Below, piece after piece: positions 25,653 to 34,401 of a DNA stretch of 64,000 nucleotides. The notes beneath the pieces are model-generated. The model saw only the letters and a list, made by a program, of their open reading frames with translations, was not told the origin of the DNA and made no database searches. The stretch's first letter is position 1, and each line of letters starts with the position of its first letter. The DNA is from an uncultured Clostridia bacterium. GTDB lineage: Bacteria > Bacillota > Clostridia > TANB77 > UBA1234. The position numbers were made by a program, and so were the translations under genes. Location of the stretch: assembly GCA_934149305.1 (NCBI GenBank), contig CAKPEF010000002.1, positions 62,001-126,000 of the forward strand, read 5' to 3'.

Positions 25653-26567
25653 ATGCAAGACAGATACAATCATCTAAACAAATATTTAAAAAACAAATTT
25701 GGAGAAAGAGTCTTGAAAATATGCATAGATGGTGGTTTTACATGCCCAAATCGTGACGGAAAATGCGGTTATGGCGGATGCATTTTTTGTGGTAGCTTTG
25801 GTAGTGGTGAACATTTAAATGCAAAAGAAAGCATAAGTAATCAAGTAAAAAATCATCTTAATTCGTATAGAGGTGAAAGAGCAAATAAATTTATAGCGTA
25901 TTTTCAAAACTTTACAAATACATATGATGACATAGGGGTATTAAAGCAAAAATATGATGCTGCACTAATAGATGAAAGAGTGATAGGACTAGAAATTGCC
26001 ACAAGGCCAGATTGCATAGATGAAAAAATAGCAAAATTATTGCATGAATATAAAGAAAAATATTATGTGGTAGTAGAACTTGGACTACAAACATCAAACG
26101 ATAAAACAGGTAAATTGATAAACAGAGGATACGACAGTGTCACTTTTACAAATGCAGTGAGTATTTTAAATAAATACGATATCGATGTGATAACTCACAT
26201 AATGGTAGGCTTGCCTGGCGAAAGCAAAGAAGATTTACTAAACACAGCGAATTTTATAAATAAACATGAAATTCAAGGAGTAAAAATACATTCAACATAT
26301 ATTATAAAAAATACTAAATTAGAAGAAATGTTTAAAATGGGAGAATACAAACCATTAGAACTAGAAGAATATATAAATCTTGCATGTTTTGTAATCGCTA
26401 ATTTAAATCCAAAGTTTATTATACATAGAATATCTGGTGATGCACCGAAAGATATGCTTGTTGCTCCAAGTTGGAACTTACATAAAAAATGGATAATGAA
26501 TGGAATAGAAAAAAAGCTAATAGAGGAAGATATTTATCAGGGAAAATATTATAATAAAAATCAATAA
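25653..26567 (+). CDS. Radical SAM protein, YhcC/TIGR01212 type
   Basis: 304 residues. The 4Fe-4S site is in CPNRDGKCGYGGCIFC; this family has extra cysteines around the CxxxCxxC-like cluster. It is followed by LEIATRPDCID and VELGLQTSND, typical of elongator-protein-3-like radical SAM enzymes, and MVGLPGESKEDLL near 190. A C-terminal motif SGDAPKDMLVAPSWNLHK is characteristic of YhcC. Biochemical function is not established for the family; tRNA modification is often suggested. Cytoplasmic. Confidence 0.85.
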   Translation: MQDRYNHLNKYLKNKFGERVLKICIDGGFTCPNRDGKCGYGGCIFCGSFGSGEHLNAKESISNQVKNHLNSYRGERANKFIAYFQNFTNTYDDIGVLKQKYDAALIDERVIGLEIATRPDCIDEKIAKLLHEYKEKYYVVVELGLQTSNDKTGKLINRGYDSVTFTNAVSILNKYDIDVITHIMVGLPGESKEDLLNTANFINKHEIQGVKIHSTYIIKNTKLEEMFKMGEYKPLELEEYINLACFVIANLNPKFIIHRISGDAPKDMLVAPSWNLHKKWIMNGIEKKLIEEDIYQGKYYNKNQ

Positions 26568-26608
26568 GTGGAGAATAAAACAATACACTACATAAAAGGA
26601 GGAATCTT

Positions 26609-27244
26609 ATGGACTTTGTATTTACATTTTTAGAAGGTATAGCGAGTTTTATATCGCCGTGTTTACTGCCAATGCTACCGATATATATATCATATTTTGC
26701 TGGTGATGATAAAAACAATTTAAAGAAAAAAGTAATAAATTCGATTGGCTTTGTACTTGGCTTCACTACAATATTTATTACACTCGCAGTATTCGCAAGT
26801 GGATTTGGTGCGCTTATAAATTCTAATATAAAATATATAAAGATTTTATTTGGAATTATGATAATTATTTTTGGGCTAAACTATATAGAGATTATAAATA
26901 TAAAATTTTTAAATAAATCAAAAGGTATAAAATCCGAAACTAAAAATCTAAATTTTATAAAATCATTTATATTTGGTGTAATGTTTTCAATAAGTTGGAC
27001 ACCTTGTATAGGAATGTTTCTAAGTAGTGCATTATTACTAATAGCAAAACATAGTGATATGCTAAAAGGAATACTTCTAATGTTAACATACTCATTGGGA
27101 CTTGCAATACCATTTATATTATCTGTATTTTTAATAGAAGCATTAAAAAACGCCTTTAATACAATAAAAAAACATTATAAAATAGTAAAAATAATATCAG
27201 GAATTATACTAATAGCAATGGGAATATATACAATATTTTGGTAG
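26609..27244 (+). CDS. ccdA: CcdA/DsbD-type thiol-disulfide membrane transporter
   Basis: 211 residues, six membrane helices. The redox Cys pair lies in helices 1 and 4: FISPCLLPMLPIYISYFAG and SISWTPCIGMFLSS, the classic (S)PC(L)LP and TPC motifs. It carries electrons from cytoplasmic thioredoxin to the outside. AAAGGAGG sits 7 bases upstream. The thioredoxin-like gene at 27344 is the likely extracytoplasmic acceptor, although a repeat element lies between them. Confidence 0.9.
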   Translation: MDFVFTFLEGIASFISPCLLPMLPIYISYFAGDDKNNLKKKVINSIGFVLGFTTIFITLAVFASGFGALINSNIKYIKILFGIMIIIFGLNYIEIINIKFLNKSKGIKSETKNLNFIKSFIFGVMFSISWTPCIGMFLSSALLLIAKHSDMLKGILLMLTYSLGLAIPFILSVFLIEALKNAFNTIKKHYKIVKIISGIILIAMGIYTIFW

Positions 27245-27320
27245 TAACAATAAAATATGTTGTAAAAAATGTAGCTTAAGCTTAGGTGTGCTCCATAAAA
27301 GCAATTGATGGCAGTACACA
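27245..27320 (+). repeat. MITE-like core between ccdA and the thioredoxin gene
   Basis: GTAGCTTAAGCTTAGGTGTGCTCCATAAAA lies at about 27271-27300, with flanking TGTTGTAAAAA and GCAATTGATGGCAGTACAC as in other copies. Confidence 0.65.
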
Positions 27321-27343
27321 AAAATAAATAAAAGGAGATTTTT

Positions 27344-27805
27344 ATGAGTGAAAAAAAACAATTGATAATACTAATACTAGTGGTAGTCTCGATATTTGTG
27401 GTATCGAGCGTTGTATTAAAAACAAATGATGATATGGAAATAAAAAAAGAAATAATGGAGTCAGGAGATATAAAAGAAACCGACGGAGAAGTAAAACATA
27501 TATCTTCAAATGAATTTGAAAGTGAAGTTTTAAAATCTGAAAACGTAGTTTTAGTAGATTTTTATGCCACATGGTGTGGACCGTGCAAAACAGTTGCACC
27601 AATACTAGAAGAAATAGCAAAAGAAGATAGAAAAATAAAGATAGTAAAAGTTGATGTGGATGAATCAGAAGACATATCAGCAGAGTATAATGTAATGTAC
27701 ATTCCAACATTAGTAATCATAAAAGATGGTGAAGAAGTAGATAGAATAGTAGGAGCAGCAAAAAAAGCTGAAATTCAAAAAATGATTGAAATACATTGTA
27801 AATAA
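27344..27805 (+). CDS. Membrane-anchored thioredoxin-like protein
   Basis: 153 residues. An N-terminal anchor (about 6-25) is followed by a thioredoxin fold with active site WCGPCK (about residue 80) and the cis-Pro motif YIPTLVI. It should face outside and reduce disulfides using electrons supplied by the CcdA protein encoded just upstream. AAAGGAG precedes the ATG. Confidence 0.9.
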   Translation: MSEKKQLIILILVVVSIFVVSSVVLKTNDDMEIKKEIMESGDIKETDGEVKHISSNEFESEVLKSENVVLVDFYATWCGPCKTVAPILEEIAKEDRKIKIVKVDVDESEDISAEYNVMYIPTLVIIKDGEEVDRIVGAAKKAEIQKMIEIHCK

Positions 27806-27915
27806 TAGAAAAAGTTACTACTATGAAAAAAAGCATATTGTTCACTTATAGATTTGACTTTTGTAGAAAAAGAGATTATTATAGTACAAGAAATACAAAA
27901 ATGGGAGGTCTCACA

Positions 27916-28428
27916 ATGAAGAAAGTAGATTTAAAAAAAGACATTGATATAAATGAGGTAAAAACAAAATCAAAAAGTTTTATGAAAGAATTTAAAGAAT
28001 TTGCAATGAAAGGAAATGTTGTAGATTTAGCAATAGGTATGGTTATAGGCTCTGCATTTACTAGCATAGTTAATTCATTGGTAAATGACATAATAACACC
28101 TTTAATTGGAGCAATAACTGGTGGACTTGACTTTTCAGAGTGGTTTATATCACTAGATGGAACCAAATATGCTTCACTTGCAGAAGCGAAAGATGCTGGA
28201 GCAGCAATACTTACATATGGAAACTTTATAACAGCTGTATTAAACTTTTTAATAGTAGCATTTGCAATATTTATAGTATTCAAAAAAATATTGGTTCCAC
28301 ATCATAAAAAAGAAAAAGTAGCAGAAGTTACTCCTGCACCAGTTACTGAAAAAGAATGTCCTTATTGTAAATCGGTAATAAACATAAATGCAACAAGATG
28401 CCCACATTGCACATCAGAACTAAAATAA
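27916..28428 (+). CDS. mscL: Large-conductance mechanosensitive channel MscL with C-terminal zinc ribbon
   Basis: ATG 27916 follows GGGAGG by 9 bases; an in-frame extension from 27823 has no RBS. 170 residues. The MscL core starts [20 protein letters not shown], where NVVDLA-G is diagnostic, with two membrane helices and an extracellular loop. After helix 2 the usual short cytoplasmic bundle is replaced or followed by a zinc ribbon, CPYCKSV...CPHCTSEL. MscL is a homopentamer that opens on hypo-osmotic shock. The ribbon is an addition seen in some clostridial homologues. Confidence 0.9.
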   Translation: MKKVDLKKDIDINEVKTKSKSFMKEFKEFAMKGNVVDLAIGMVIGSAFTSIVNSLVNDIITPLIGAITGGLDFSEWFISLDGTKYASLAEAKDAGAAILTYGNFITAVLNFLIVAFAIFIVFKKILVPHHKKEKVAEVTPAPVTEKECPYCKSVININATRCPHCTSELK

Positions 28429-28452
28429 AAGATTAAAAGCAAAACTCAAAAT

Positions 28453-28493
28453 AAAAAAGATTTGTGCTTATATTAAAACACAAATCTTTTTAA
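28453..28493. terminator. Bidirectional terminator between mscL and the serpin gene
   Basis: AAAAGATTTGTG / CACAAATCTTTT, 12-base loop. Confidence 0.8.
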
Positions 28494-28504
28494 ATCATCA
28501 AATA

Positions 28505-29695
28505 TTATTTTGTAAAGGCATATTCGCCTAAGAATAAAATCTCACCAGAAACTTCGTCTCTGATAAAATAAGTAAAAGGTCTATTAGCTTTAAACTCTTT
28601 TATTTCCTCAGGCATTGGCAATGAATTCTTTGTCATTAAAATAACTGTTGCGGCAGCAGCCTCGGTGCCATTCTCGTCTACCTCAATAAATGTTTTATGG
28701 ATAACATCAGATATGTGTGCTTCTACATTATCAAACATATTAGAAAAGTCTGCAGCATTTGTAAAAGCAATATTTATTCCCATTTGTTTTAAAACATCAA
28801 CAAAACTTTTTGTAAATTCTGTTCTAAACTTTGGCATACTTACAGAAACTTTTTTGTATTCCATTTTGCTGATAATATCATTTATATCAACATCTTTATC
28901 ATCATCATTAAGTAAAATGTACATCGCAATATCTCTGCCAGAGTAATTCATTTTAAGCATTTGAACTCCATCATTTTCATAATATCCAAAGTGTTTTGTT
29001 TGGTTCATAAAATCAATTTCAGATTTGTTTCCGTTTCTATCTGTAAAAGTATCCTTTTTAGTATTTGCTGTGTCAAACTGATTTTCAAAAGAACCTTTAA
29101 AATAAATAGTGTTAACAAGTGCAGATAAAAAGCCTGCAGGCCTTTCTGCTGGCAAGACATTAGTTATTTTATTGTTCGTTTCTTTAGCAATGAAATCATT
29201 GATTTTACTAGCGATGATGTCGGCATTTTCTTCCATTGCAACACCTTTGTAAAAATCAGAAATTATTTTTTTGTAAGTATCTTTAAAATTAGCACCCATT
29301 GCCTCAGTTTTGTTTAACCAAATAGAATTAGCAACATTTAAATTAACATCCTTATTAGAATTATATCTAGTAATAATATCGTTTGCTTTTTGATTGTATT
29401 CATCAATGCTAGAAACACCAAGAGCGCTTAAAATCTCTTTTTGAGTGTAACCATTTGCACCGTTTGCAGCCATCATCATGGCCATTTTAATACTAAAAGG
29501 TGAAATCATATAGTTTTGGTCTTTAGGCATATATTTCATAAAATCAAAATCACTCTCATATGAAGAAGAAATCTCATAACTCATATCACCAGAATAAATA
29601 TCACCAGAACTTGGCTTAATGACATCAGTATCACCTTTCATTGTGCAACCTCCTAACATAAATAAACTAACTAAAATACTAAGTGCTTTAATCAT
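28505..29695 (-). CDS. Serpin lipoprotein (serine/cysteine protease inhibitor)
   Basis: 396 residues. Signal peptide with lipobox LGGC (Cys about 17), short linker, then a full serpin fold. Family landmarks are NYMISPFSIKMAMMMAANGA (helix B), VNTIYFKGSFENQFD (strand 3A) and the inhibitory hinge VDENGTEAAAATVI. The reactive loop continues LMTKNSLPMP, placing the scissile bond near Lys-Asn or Asn-Ser (inference from hinge spacing). The C-terminus NRPFTYFIRD...ILFLGEY is standard. An intact alanine hinge suggests a true inhibitor rather than a non-inhibitory serpin. Anchored outside, it may block host or competitor proteases. AAGGAGG upstream; single-gene unit. Confidence 0.92.
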   Translation of the reverse strand: MIKALSILVSLFMLGGCTMKGDTDVIKPSSGDIYSGDMSYEISSSYESDFDFMKYMPKDQNYMISPFSIKMAMMMAANGANGYTQKEILSALGVSSIDEYNQKANDIITRYNSNKDVNLNVANSIWLNKTEAMGANFKDTYKKIISDFYKGVAMEENADIIASKINDFIAKETNNKITNVLPAERPAGFLSALVNTIYFKGSFENQFDTANTKKDTFTDRNGNKSEIDFMNQTKHFGYYENDGVQMLKMNYSGRDIAMYILLNDDDKDVDINDIISKMEYKKVSVSMPKFRTEFTKSFVDVLKQMGINIAFTNAADFSNMFDNVEAHISDVIHKTFIEVDENGTEAAAATVILMTKNSLPMPEEIKEFKANRPFTYFIRDEVSGEILFLGEYAFTK

Positions 29696-29919
29696 AAAAA
29701 AACCTCCTTAAAAATAGCTTATATAAATTGGACAACTAAAAAAATGTAAAGTCTCGACTTTTAATAATACAAAAACTCTAAACATACTTAAAGTATAACA
29801 TAGTGTTTACAAGAAAAGAAGAATAATATAAAATTATAAATAATAAAGTCACAAGAGATATAAATTGGCTGAAAAATATATCAATGCAAAATAATGGAAA
29901 GTAATTTAAAACGCAATTA

Positions 29920-30165
29920 GTAATAGTGGCACATGAAATGTAGCGGAGCACAGCGTGCTCCATAAAAGTATGTCGGCACCAACATGATGAAACACAGTTT
30001 AAACCAATACCACAATTAGTAATAATGGCACACAAAAAGTAGCGGAGCTTAAGTGTGCTCCATAGAAAATATGTTGGCGACAATATAACAAAACACAAAT
30101 TCCACAATTGATAATAGGACACATAAAATGTAGCGGAGCTTAGGTGTGCTCCATAAAAAAGAGAA
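29920..30165 (+). repeat. Array of three MITE-like hairpin units (period about 95 bp), copy 1 of a larger duplication
   Basis: Cores GGAGCACAGCGTGCTCC (about 29944), GGAGCTTAAGTGTGCTCC (about 30044) and GGAGCTTAGGTGTGCTCC (about 30136), each followed by ATAAAA or ATAGAAA. Spacers such as TATGTCGGCACCAACATGAT recur at 32835-33085. Confidence 0.85.
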
Positions 30166-30181
30166 AAGGGGGGGAAGTTTA

Positions 30182-31033
30182 ATGGAAATAAATGATGCAG
30201 ATTCAAATCAAAATAATGAATTAGGTATAAATAATATAATAATACTTAAACCATATGAGCCAACAAATTATCGAAGGATAGTAAATGTTGTTTCTGATAT
30301 TGGGTACAAGACTTTTTTCATTATCGCAATTATTGCACTGATTTGTACGATTAGAAGACATGAAAAAAATAAGAAAAATGAGGAAGCCAAAAAAAGCATA
30401 ACACGAGGAGTTGTTCTTACAATAATATTTTTTATAATTTCAATTTTTGTATGGCTTGTCCATGTAGCAACAGAGTGTCTTACTGAAAAACCAATAATCT
30501 ATCTATATCCAGAAGAAGAAACCAATATAGAAGTAAAATTAGGCAAGAAAGAAAATATAACATGTTCGTATCCAAAGTATGAAAACGGATGGAAGGTTGT
30601 AGCAAATCCAAACGGAGATTTAAAATACATAGAAAATGGTAAAAACTTATATGCCCTATATTATGAAGCAAAGACAGAAAAAGAAAATAAAGTAGAAAAA
30701 GAGGGCTTTGTAGTAAAAGGCGAAGATAGTGCCAATTTCTTAGAAGAAAAACTTGAAATATTAGGACTAAATGAAAGAGAGTCTGAAGAATTTATAGTAT
30801 ACTGGCTACCAAAGCTAGAAGCAAATAAATATAACTACATAAGATTTTTAAACAAAGAAGAAATAGAAGAAAACATGCCACTAGAAATAGAGCCAAAACC
30901 AGATACACAAATAAGAGTTTTAATGACATTTAAGGGACTAAATAAAGAAATAAAAGTAGAAGAACAACAATTAACAAGAGTAGAAAGAAAAGGATATACA
31001 GTAGTAGAATGGGGCGGAAGCGAAATAAAATAA
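30182..31033 (+). CDS. Membrane protein with KPIIYLYPEEE domain (duplicate 1)
   Basis: 283 residues from ATG 30182, 7 bases after a G-rich RBS; the upstream in-frame start lies inside the repeat. There is a short polar N-terminus, two membrane helices (about 40-60 and 80-100), and an outside domain starting KPIIYLYPEEETNIEVKLGK. From that point the protein is identical to the product of 33102-33965. Proteins with this KP-x-IYLYP start are common and uncharacterised in anaerobes. The N-terminal third of the two copies has diverged, so the duplicated gene seems to undergo conversion of its 3' part. Confidence 0.75.
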   Translation: MEINDADSNQNNELGINNIIILKPYEPTNYRRIVNVVSDIGYKTFFIIAIIALICTIRRHEKNKKNEEAKKSITRGVVLTIIFFIISIFVWLVHVATECLTEKPIIYLYPEEETNIEVKLGKKENITCSYPKYENGWKVVANPNGDLKYIENGKNLYALYYEAKTEKENKVEKEGFVVKGEDSANFLEEKLEILGLNERESEEFIVYWLPKLEANKYNYIRFLNKEEIEENMPLEIEPKPDTQIRVLMTFKGLNKEIKVEEQQLTRVERKGYTVVEWGGSEIK

Positions 31034-31055
31034 AAAATAAAATAGGGGGAAAAAC

Positions 31056-31463
31056 ATGGAACTAAAAGCAGTGAAAAATGAAACTAAAAAAGAATATTTA
31101 ACTAAAAAAGAGCAATATCAAAAAATAAAAAACAAAGCTGGAAAGATAGGAATAAGTACAACATTGATGTTTTTGGCAAGCAAGACAAGTTATGCGGTGG
31201 AAGGGGACCCTATGAGACTTGATGGTGCTTTACCTTATGAGCCACCAGTATATCTTAGAATTACGGGTCTTATTAGATGGGGATTTATATTTGCAGGAAT
31301 AATTTCGTTAATTATAACTTTAACAATAGCTATAATAAATAGAAAAAAAGAAGATGTGAAGAAGAAAATAAAAAAAGGCTTAATAATTACTGTTGCACTT
31401 TTCGGAATGAGTATTATATTGCAGATAGTTTATACTTTATTAGAGAAAAATATGTATTATTAG
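31056..31463 (+). CDS. Small membrane protein with conserved MELKAVKNE leader (paralogue 1 of 3)
   Basis: 135 residues. Residues 1-45, MELKAVKNETKKEYLTKKEQ and the following Lys-rich part, are nearly identical in the proteins at 32124 and 33988 and end at LASxxSYA, like a signal peptide cleavage site. Two membrane helices and a KKEDVKKKIKKG loop follow. The conserved leader with divergent remainder, next to a radical SAM/SPASM gene, recalls precursor families, but the large membrane part makes a modified peptide doubtful. RBS AGGGGGA. 22 bases after the previous gene, so probably one operon. Confidence 0.65.
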   Translation: MELKAVKNETKKEYLTKKEQYQKIKNKAGKIGISTTLMFLASKTSYAVEGDPMRLDGALPYEPPVYLRITGLIRWGFIFAGIISLIITLTIAIINRKKEDVKKKIKKGLIITVALFGMSIILQIVYTLLEKNMYY

Positions 31464-31649
31464 AAAATCAATTACAATCCAAGATTTAGTATTCCTGCTA
31501 GACCAAACTTTAAGTTTCAGAAAATATTTAATTTAAAAAAGTTAATACATTTGATTTTTGAAAATGATATAAAAAATACCTTATAGCCCATACAAAATAA
31601 ATGTATATATAGTTATAAATTAAAAAATAAAAGGGGAGTAGATGTAATA
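31464..31649. other. Non-coding AT-rich spacer
   Basis: No structure beyond A/T runs was noticed. It holds the RBS AGGGGAG for the next gene. Confidence 0.5.
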
Positions 31650-31934
31650 ATGTATGAAGGATATGGAATAATCGAACCAGTAGATGATATGGTAGAACAT
31701 AATTGCAAAGTACAAAGTATTGAAAAAATTTTTAGCATTGTAAGTAATAGTCTTTTTATAATATTCATCATAACAATGATTTTAACGATTATAAGAGATA
31801 TTAAAAACAAAAAGAGACCAGATGGTGAAAAAAGAAATTTTATAATTGACATTATTCTTGTAGTTTCATGCATAATATGTTTTTGCACTGCAATTTTATG
31901 TTTTTGGCTTGCAAATGTATACGAGTGTAATTGA
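31650..31934 (+). CDS. Small two-helix membrane protein, unknown
   Basis: 94 residues from ATG 31650. Two hydrophobic segments (about 25-48 and 65-88) are separated by a basic loop containing KNKKRPDGEKR, similar in layout to the N-terminal half of the 30182 and 33102 products (helix, basic loop, helix). It may be a truncated relative of them, with the outside domain missing. The end (WLANVYECN) runs into a duplicated fragment of the 31056 gene. Confidence 0.5.
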   Translation: MYEGYGIIEPVDDMVEHNCKVQSIEKIFSIVSNSLFIIFIITMILTIIRDIKNKKRPDGEKRNFIIDIILVVSCIICFCTAILCFWLANVYECN

Positions 31935-31937
31935 ATG

Positions 31938-32133
31938 TGGATTTATATTTGCAGGAATAATTTCGTTAATTATAACTTTAACAATAGCTATAATAAATAG
32001 AAAAAAAGAAGATGTGAAAAAGAAAATCAAAAAAGGCTTAATAATTACTGTTGTACTTTGGGGAATGGCAGTTATATTAGGAATAGCAATTAATTTACTA
32101 AAAAATAAAATAGGGGGAAAAACATGGAACTAA
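31938..32133 (+). pseudogene. Truncated 3' copy of the 31056-type gene
   Basis: From about 31938 the sequence repeats 31279-31410 (IFAGIISLIITLTIAIINRK) almost exactly, without the leader or a start site. The frame ends at 32131-32133, overlapping the next ATG. It is evidently a leftover of unequal recombination among the tandem paralogues. Confidence 0.65.
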
Positions 32134-32759
32134 AAGCAGTGAAAAATGAAACTAAAAAAGAATATTTAACTAGAAAAGAGCACTATCAAAAAATAAAAAA
32201 CAAAGCTGGAAAAATAGGAATAGGCACAATATTGATGTTTATGGCAAGTAACATAAGTTATGCATTGCCAGGAGATGGTATAGATATTGCAGGTATTGCA
32301 CCTATTTATACGACACCTGTATGGGTTAAGATTGTTGGTCTTGCTCAATGGATATTGATGTTTGTAGGAATAATTTTTTTGGTTGTAAACTCTATAAAAT
32401 TCATAGTAAACAGAGAGAAAGAAGACGCTGATAAAAAATTAAATCGTAATTTAATAGTAACAATATTATTATTTTCAATAGCATATTTTTTAAAAATAGT
32501 TGAGATGTGTTGTACAAATGGTAAAATGTACGGACCTAATTGCATTGAGTATGGACAGATGCATATTCATTATAGTCCTATTTATATTCTTTTGCAAAAT
32601 ATCATCGACATGCTTATACTCATAGCTTCTAGCGCTTTTGTAACAATGGTTTTAAAAAGTATAGTAAGAAAAAAAGCATATATAGTCGATGCAGTAGAAA
32701 TAATAATATTGTTTGTGTTAGCGGCTATTATTGGATGGGTAGTCCCATTTATACAATAG
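32124..32759 (+). CDS. Membrane protein with conserved MELKAVKNE leader (paralogue 2 of 3)
   Basis: 211 residues. It has the same leader as 31056 with few changes (MELKAVKNETKKEYLTRKEH) up to the SYA site, then about four membrane helices. A loop with two cysteines (EMCCTNGKMYGPNCIEYG) probably lies outside. It is larger than its two relatives, which have only two helices. It shares the RBS and start context AGGGGGAAAAACATGGAACT with them. No known family recognised. Confidence 0.65.
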   Translation: MELKAVKNETKKEYLTRKEHYQKIKNKAGKIGIGTILMFMASNISYALPGDGIDIAGIAPIYTTPVWVKIVGLAQWILMFVGIIFLVVNSIKFIVNREKEDADKKLNRNLIVTILLFSIAYFLKIVEMCCTNGKMYGPNCIEYGQMHIHYSPIYILLQNIIDMLILIASSAFVTMVLKSIVRKKAYIVDAVEIIILFVLAAIIGWVVPFIQ

Positions 32760-32834
32760 TATAAATACAGTTTAAGTTTGTTTAGGAAAGAATAACATTA
32801 ACATATAAGCATATCGAAATGACTGTAAAAACAC

Positions 32835-33085
32835 CACAATTGGTAATAGGGCACATAAAAATGTAGCGGAGCACAGCGTGCTCCATAAAAGTATGTCGGC
32901 ACCAACATGATGAAACACAGTTTAAACCAACACCACAATTAGTAATAGTGGCACACAAAAAGTAGCGGAGCTTAAGTGTGCTCCATAGAAAATATGTTGG
33001 CGACAATATAACAAAACACAAATTCCACAATTGATAATAGGACACATAAAATATAGCGGAGCTTAGGTGTGCTCCATAAAAAAGA
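32835..33085 (+). repeat. Array of three MITE-like hairpin units, copy 2 of the larger duplication
   Basis: Same unit order and nearly the same spacers as 29920-30165 (for example TATGTCGGCACCAACATGAT and ATATGTTGGCGACAATATAA). It immediately precedes the duplicate gene. Confidence 0.85.
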
Positions 33086-33101
33086 AAAAGGGGGAATCTT
33101 A

Positions 33102-33965
33102 ATGGAAATAAATGAGGCAGATTTAAATCAAAAAAATGAATTAGATATAAATAATATAACGATAGCTGAAATACCTAAAGCAACCAATTATCGAAGGATA
33201 ATAAATATTGTTTCTAATATTGGATGCAATATTTTTTTCATTATTGCAATTATTGCACTGATTCTCACAATTAAGAGACATATAAAAAATAAAAAAAATG
33301 AAGAAAAAAAGAGCATAGTACTTGGAATTGTTTTAACAGTAATATTTTTTTGTGTTTCACTAGTAGCGTGGGTGGTATATTTAGAAACCAATTGGATAAA
33401 TTATTCGCAAGCGGTTAAAAAACCAATAATCTACCTGTATCCAGAAGAAGAAACCAATATAGAAGTAAAGTTAGGCAAGAAAGAAAATATAACATGCTCG
33501 TATCCAAAGTATGAAAACGGATGGAAGGTTGTAGCAAATCCAAACGGAGATTTAAAATACATAGAAAATGGTAAAAACTTATATGCCCTATATTATGAAG
33601 CAAAGACAGAAAAAGAAAATAAAGTAGAAAAAGAGGGCTTTGTAGTAAAAGGCGAAGATAGTGCCAATTTCTTAGAAGAAAAACTTGAAATATTAGGACT
33701 AAATGAAAGAGAGTCTGAAGAATTTATAGTATACTGGCTACCAAAGCTAGAAGCAAATAAATATAACTACATAAGATTTTTAAACAAAGAAGAAATAGAA
33801 GAAAACATGCCACTAGAAATAGAGCCAAAACCAGATACACAAATAAGAGTTTTAATGACATTTAAGGGACTAAATAAAGAAATAAAAGTAGAAGAACAAC
33901 AATTAACAAGAGTAGAAAGAAAAGGATATACAGTAGTAGAATGGGGCGGAAGCGAAATAAAATAA
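33102..33965 (+). CDS. Membrane protein with KPIIYLYPEEE domain (duplicate 2)
   Basis: 287 residues from ATG 33102 (GGGGGA 7 bases upstream). N-terminus about 65% like duplicate 1, two membrane helices, then an outside domain identical in sequence to duplicate 1 over about 185 residues. At DNA level 33418-34070 repeats 30478-31140 with only a few silent differences. Function unknown. Confidence 0.75.
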   Translation: MEINEADLNQKNELDINNITIAEIPKATNYRRIINIVSNIGCNIFFIIAIIALILTIKRHIKNKKNEEKKSIVLGIVLTVIFFCVSLVAWVVYLETNWINYSQAVKKPIIYLYPEEETNIEVKLGKKENITCSYPKYENGWKVVANPNGDLKYIENGKNLYALYYEAKTEKENKVEKEGFVVKGEDSANFLEEKLEILGLNERESEEFIVYWLPKLEANKYNYIRFLNKEEIEENMPLEIEPKPDTQIRVLMTFKGLNKEIKVEEQQLTRVERKGYTVVEWGGSEIK

Positions 33966-33987
33966 AAAATAAAATAGGGGGAAAAAC

Positions 33988-34398
33988 ATGGAACTAAAAG
34001 CAGTGAAAAATGAAACTAAAAAAGAATATTTAACTAAAAAAGAGCAATATCAAAAAATAAAAAACAAAGCCGGAAAAATAGGAATAGGCACAATGTTGAT
34101 GTTCTTGGCAAGTGGGACAAGTTATGCATTGCCAGTAGATGTTACAAATATTACGCCGCTCGCAGGTGCTATGCCTATTGGTATGCCACCTGCATGGTTT
34201 AGAGTTACCCATTGGTTATTAAGATTGGCAGGAATAATTTCTTTGATTATAACATTAATAGAAGTTATAGCGAGTTACATGCAAGAAGATGCAAAAAAGA
34301 AAATCAAGAAAGATATAATAATCACAGTTGTCATCTTTGTGGTGGTTGTCATATTTGACATAGTATGTGCTTTATTAAAAAATCAAATGTGGTGGTAA
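33988..34398 (+). CDS. Small membrane protein with conserved MELKAVKNE leader (paralogue 3 of 3)
   Basis: 136 residues: leader as in 31056 to GTSYALP, a short outside stretch, two membrane helices with a QEDAKKKIKKD loop. It ends 3 bases before the ATG of the radical SAM gene, so the two are co-translated. This close link is the reason to consider that the leader-bearing proteins are substrates or partners of that enzyme. Confidence 0.65.
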   Translation: MELKAVKNETKKEYLTKKEQYQKIKNKAGKIGIGTMLMFLASGTSYALPVDVTNITPLAGAMPIGMPPAWFRVTHWLLRLAGIISLIITLIEVIASYMQEDAKKKIKKDIIITVVIFVVVVIFDIVCALLKNQMWW

Positions 34399-34401
34399 AT
34401 T

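Noticed and set aside
31909..32133. Independent 74-residue membrane protein
   Set aside because: It is a truncated copy of the 31056-type gene without leader or RBS, so it is listed as a pseudogene fragment.
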